Under the pieces are notes generated by a model, which saw only the letters and a program-made list of their open reading frames with translations, was not told where the DNA came from and searched no databases. Of a stretch of DNA of 64,000 nt, positions 63,059-64,000 are shown in pieces (position 1 is the stretch's first letter; every line of letters begins with the position of its first letter). Origin of the DNA: a halophilic archaeon SHRA6 (GTDB lineage Archaea; Halobacteriota; Halobacteria; Halobacteriales; Haloferacaceae); NCBI GenBank assembly GCA_005239175.1, contig SOPS01000004.1:186001-250000 (forward strand), in the 5' to 3' direction. A program made the position numbers and the translations under genes.

Positions 63059-64000
63059 ATGACATCACCGCTTGCATCCGCACCCGATGTGGATTACACC
63101 GACGGCGAGGGTGAATCGCCTGCCGACTATCCGTCTATCGAGCACAAAATCGAGAAGGCCCTCGAGGTCACAAAGAGAGGTCTCGAGGAGTACGACAACC
63201 CTGCGGTCATGTGGACCGGTGGGAAGGACTCGACGCTTACGCTGTATTTCATCAAAGAGGTCGCAGAACAGTACGATCTTGAGCTGCCTCCCGCGGTATT
63301 TATCGATCACTACCAGCACTTTGAGGAGATCAAAGACTTCGTTCGCCACTGGGCCGACGAATGGGACATCGAGGTCATCTGGGCACGAAACGAGGATATT
63401 GGTGCCTACGTCGATGAAAACGACCTCGAACCGGGCGACGACATCCCGATTTCGGCACTGTCCGAGCACAACCAACACCACGTCCGCAACATTCTCGAAT
63501 ACGAGGAGGACTCGTTCCCGTTCCTGTTGGACACGTACGTGGGCAACCACCTGTTGAAAACCGTCGCGCTCAATGACGCCCTCGAAACGTACGATATCGA
63601 TGGCGTCATTTCCGGTGTCCGCTGGGACGAACAGGAAGCTCGCGCCGACGAGACGTTCTTTTCGCCGCGACACGATCCAGAGATCTATCCACCACACGAT
63701 CGGATCCAACCCATTCTGCAGTTTGACGAGCGATCGGTCTGGGATACGTTCTGGAACTTCGTCGTTCCGGAAACAGTCCCCGGCTACCCCGAAGAGGGCT
63801 ATGTTCCCCAGTCGTTCGACGACATGCCGGAGGGAATCAAACAGTCTGATATCCCGGTTTCGCCGAAGTACTTCGAGGGATTCCGCTCGCTCGGCAGCGA
63901 GGTCTCGACAAAAAAGAGCGATCAAGAGCCTGCGTGGCTCCAGGATATGGAAAACACGACCGAGCGCGCTGGGCGCGCCCAGGACAAAGAGGACCTGATG
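63059..64000 (+). CDS. PAPS reductase (phosphoadenosine phosphosulfate reductase) family protein, partial
   Basis: The first 314 residues of a gene that runs off the right edge. The PP-loop MWTGGKDSTLTLYFIKEV (residues 51-68) marks the adenine-nucleotide-hydrolase fold of PAPS reductases. Later elements are PPAVFIDHYQHFEEIKDFV, DGVISGVRWDEQEARADETF and HDRIQPILQFDERSVWDTFW. Such proteins act on sulphate or in tRNA or cofactor sulphur transfer; the precise role is not clear. Start ATG 63059 with a TTTACG element about 27 nt upstream. Confidence 0.9.
   Translation, partial: MTSPLASAPDVDYTDGEGESPADYPSIEHKIEKALEVTKRGLEEYDNPAVMWTGGKDSTLTLYFIKEVAEQYDLELPPAVFIDHYQHFEEIKDFVRHWADEWDIEVIWARNEDIGAYVDENDLEPGDDIPISALSEHNQHHVRNILEYEEDSFPFLLDTYVGNHLLKTVALNDALETYDIDGVISGVRWDEQEARADETFFSPRHDPEIYPPHDRIQPILQFDERSVWDTFWNFVVPETVPGYPEEGYVPQSFDDMPEGIKQSDIPVSPKYFEGFRSLGSEVSTKKSDQEPAWLQDMENTTERAGRAQDKEDLM

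Noticed and set aside
1-64000. tRNA or rRNA genes
   Set aside because: I looked for T-loop-like GGTTCGAATCC sequences and rRNA landmarks; the few partial matches (for example near 8568) lie inside protein genes.

Overview
The window comes from the chromosome of a haloarchaeon (class Halobacteria); I do not assign a genus. The evidence is the strongly acidic proteome, archaeal ribosomal proteins L7Ae, S28e and L24e, the archaea-specific amidotransferase subunit GatE, a form III RuBisCO, many twin-arginine (Tat) signals with lipoboxes, DUF7344 and bacterio-opsin-activator type regulators, and TATA boxes centred about 25-28 nt before start codons (leaderless transcripts). The hexamer CGATCG is strikingly over-represented. 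I found no rRNA, tRNA, CRISPR array or intact insertion sequence.

Layout. 1-4480: end of a PAS sensor gene, form III RuBisCO, a DCC thiol oxidoreductase, and an AT-rich accessory stretch with a small regulator and a lipoprotein. 4157-12104: a penicillin-acylase-like hydrolase, the rpl7ae-rps28e-rpl24e-ndk operon, a MaoC dehydratase, gatE, a SRAP DNA-protein crosslink sensor and two tiny proteins. 12282-18998: lipoproteins, ThuA-like, MOSC, DUF3179 and acetamidase-like proteins, then a small group of DUF5658-like membrane proteins, one fused to a receiver-like domain.

19134-31711 is the most interesting region. Six DUF1102-family exported proteins, an InlB-repeat protein and a beta-solenoid repeat protein share a similar N-terminal signal ending in Gly-Ala-Phe. 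They sit beside a SipW-type signal peptidase with a Ser/His dyad, a DUF5305 membrane protein, a winged-helix membrane regulator and a CAP-domain protein. The arrangement resembles the bacterial TasA-SipW matrix-fibre operon and archaeal bundling pili. I infer a multi-subunit surface fibre or biofilm system. Four of the subunit genes share an upstream element around ATACAAAG.

31910-37656 holds two large regulators around a coiled-coil gene. 37657-53312 is mainly housekeeping: a HAD phosphatase, a YyaL-like thioredoxin protein, purD, the proC-proB-proA operon, a diadenylate cyclase-MscS operon and pyrB-pyrI. 53482-64000 holds a 2Fe-2S ferredoxin, phosphomevalonate decarboxylase, a glycosyltransferase, a CDP-alcohol phosphotransferase, methyltransferases, UspA and CBS proteins, an AIR-synthase-like protein and the start of a PAPS-reductase-family gene that runs off the right edge. 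Three short tandem-repeat tracts lie between genes.
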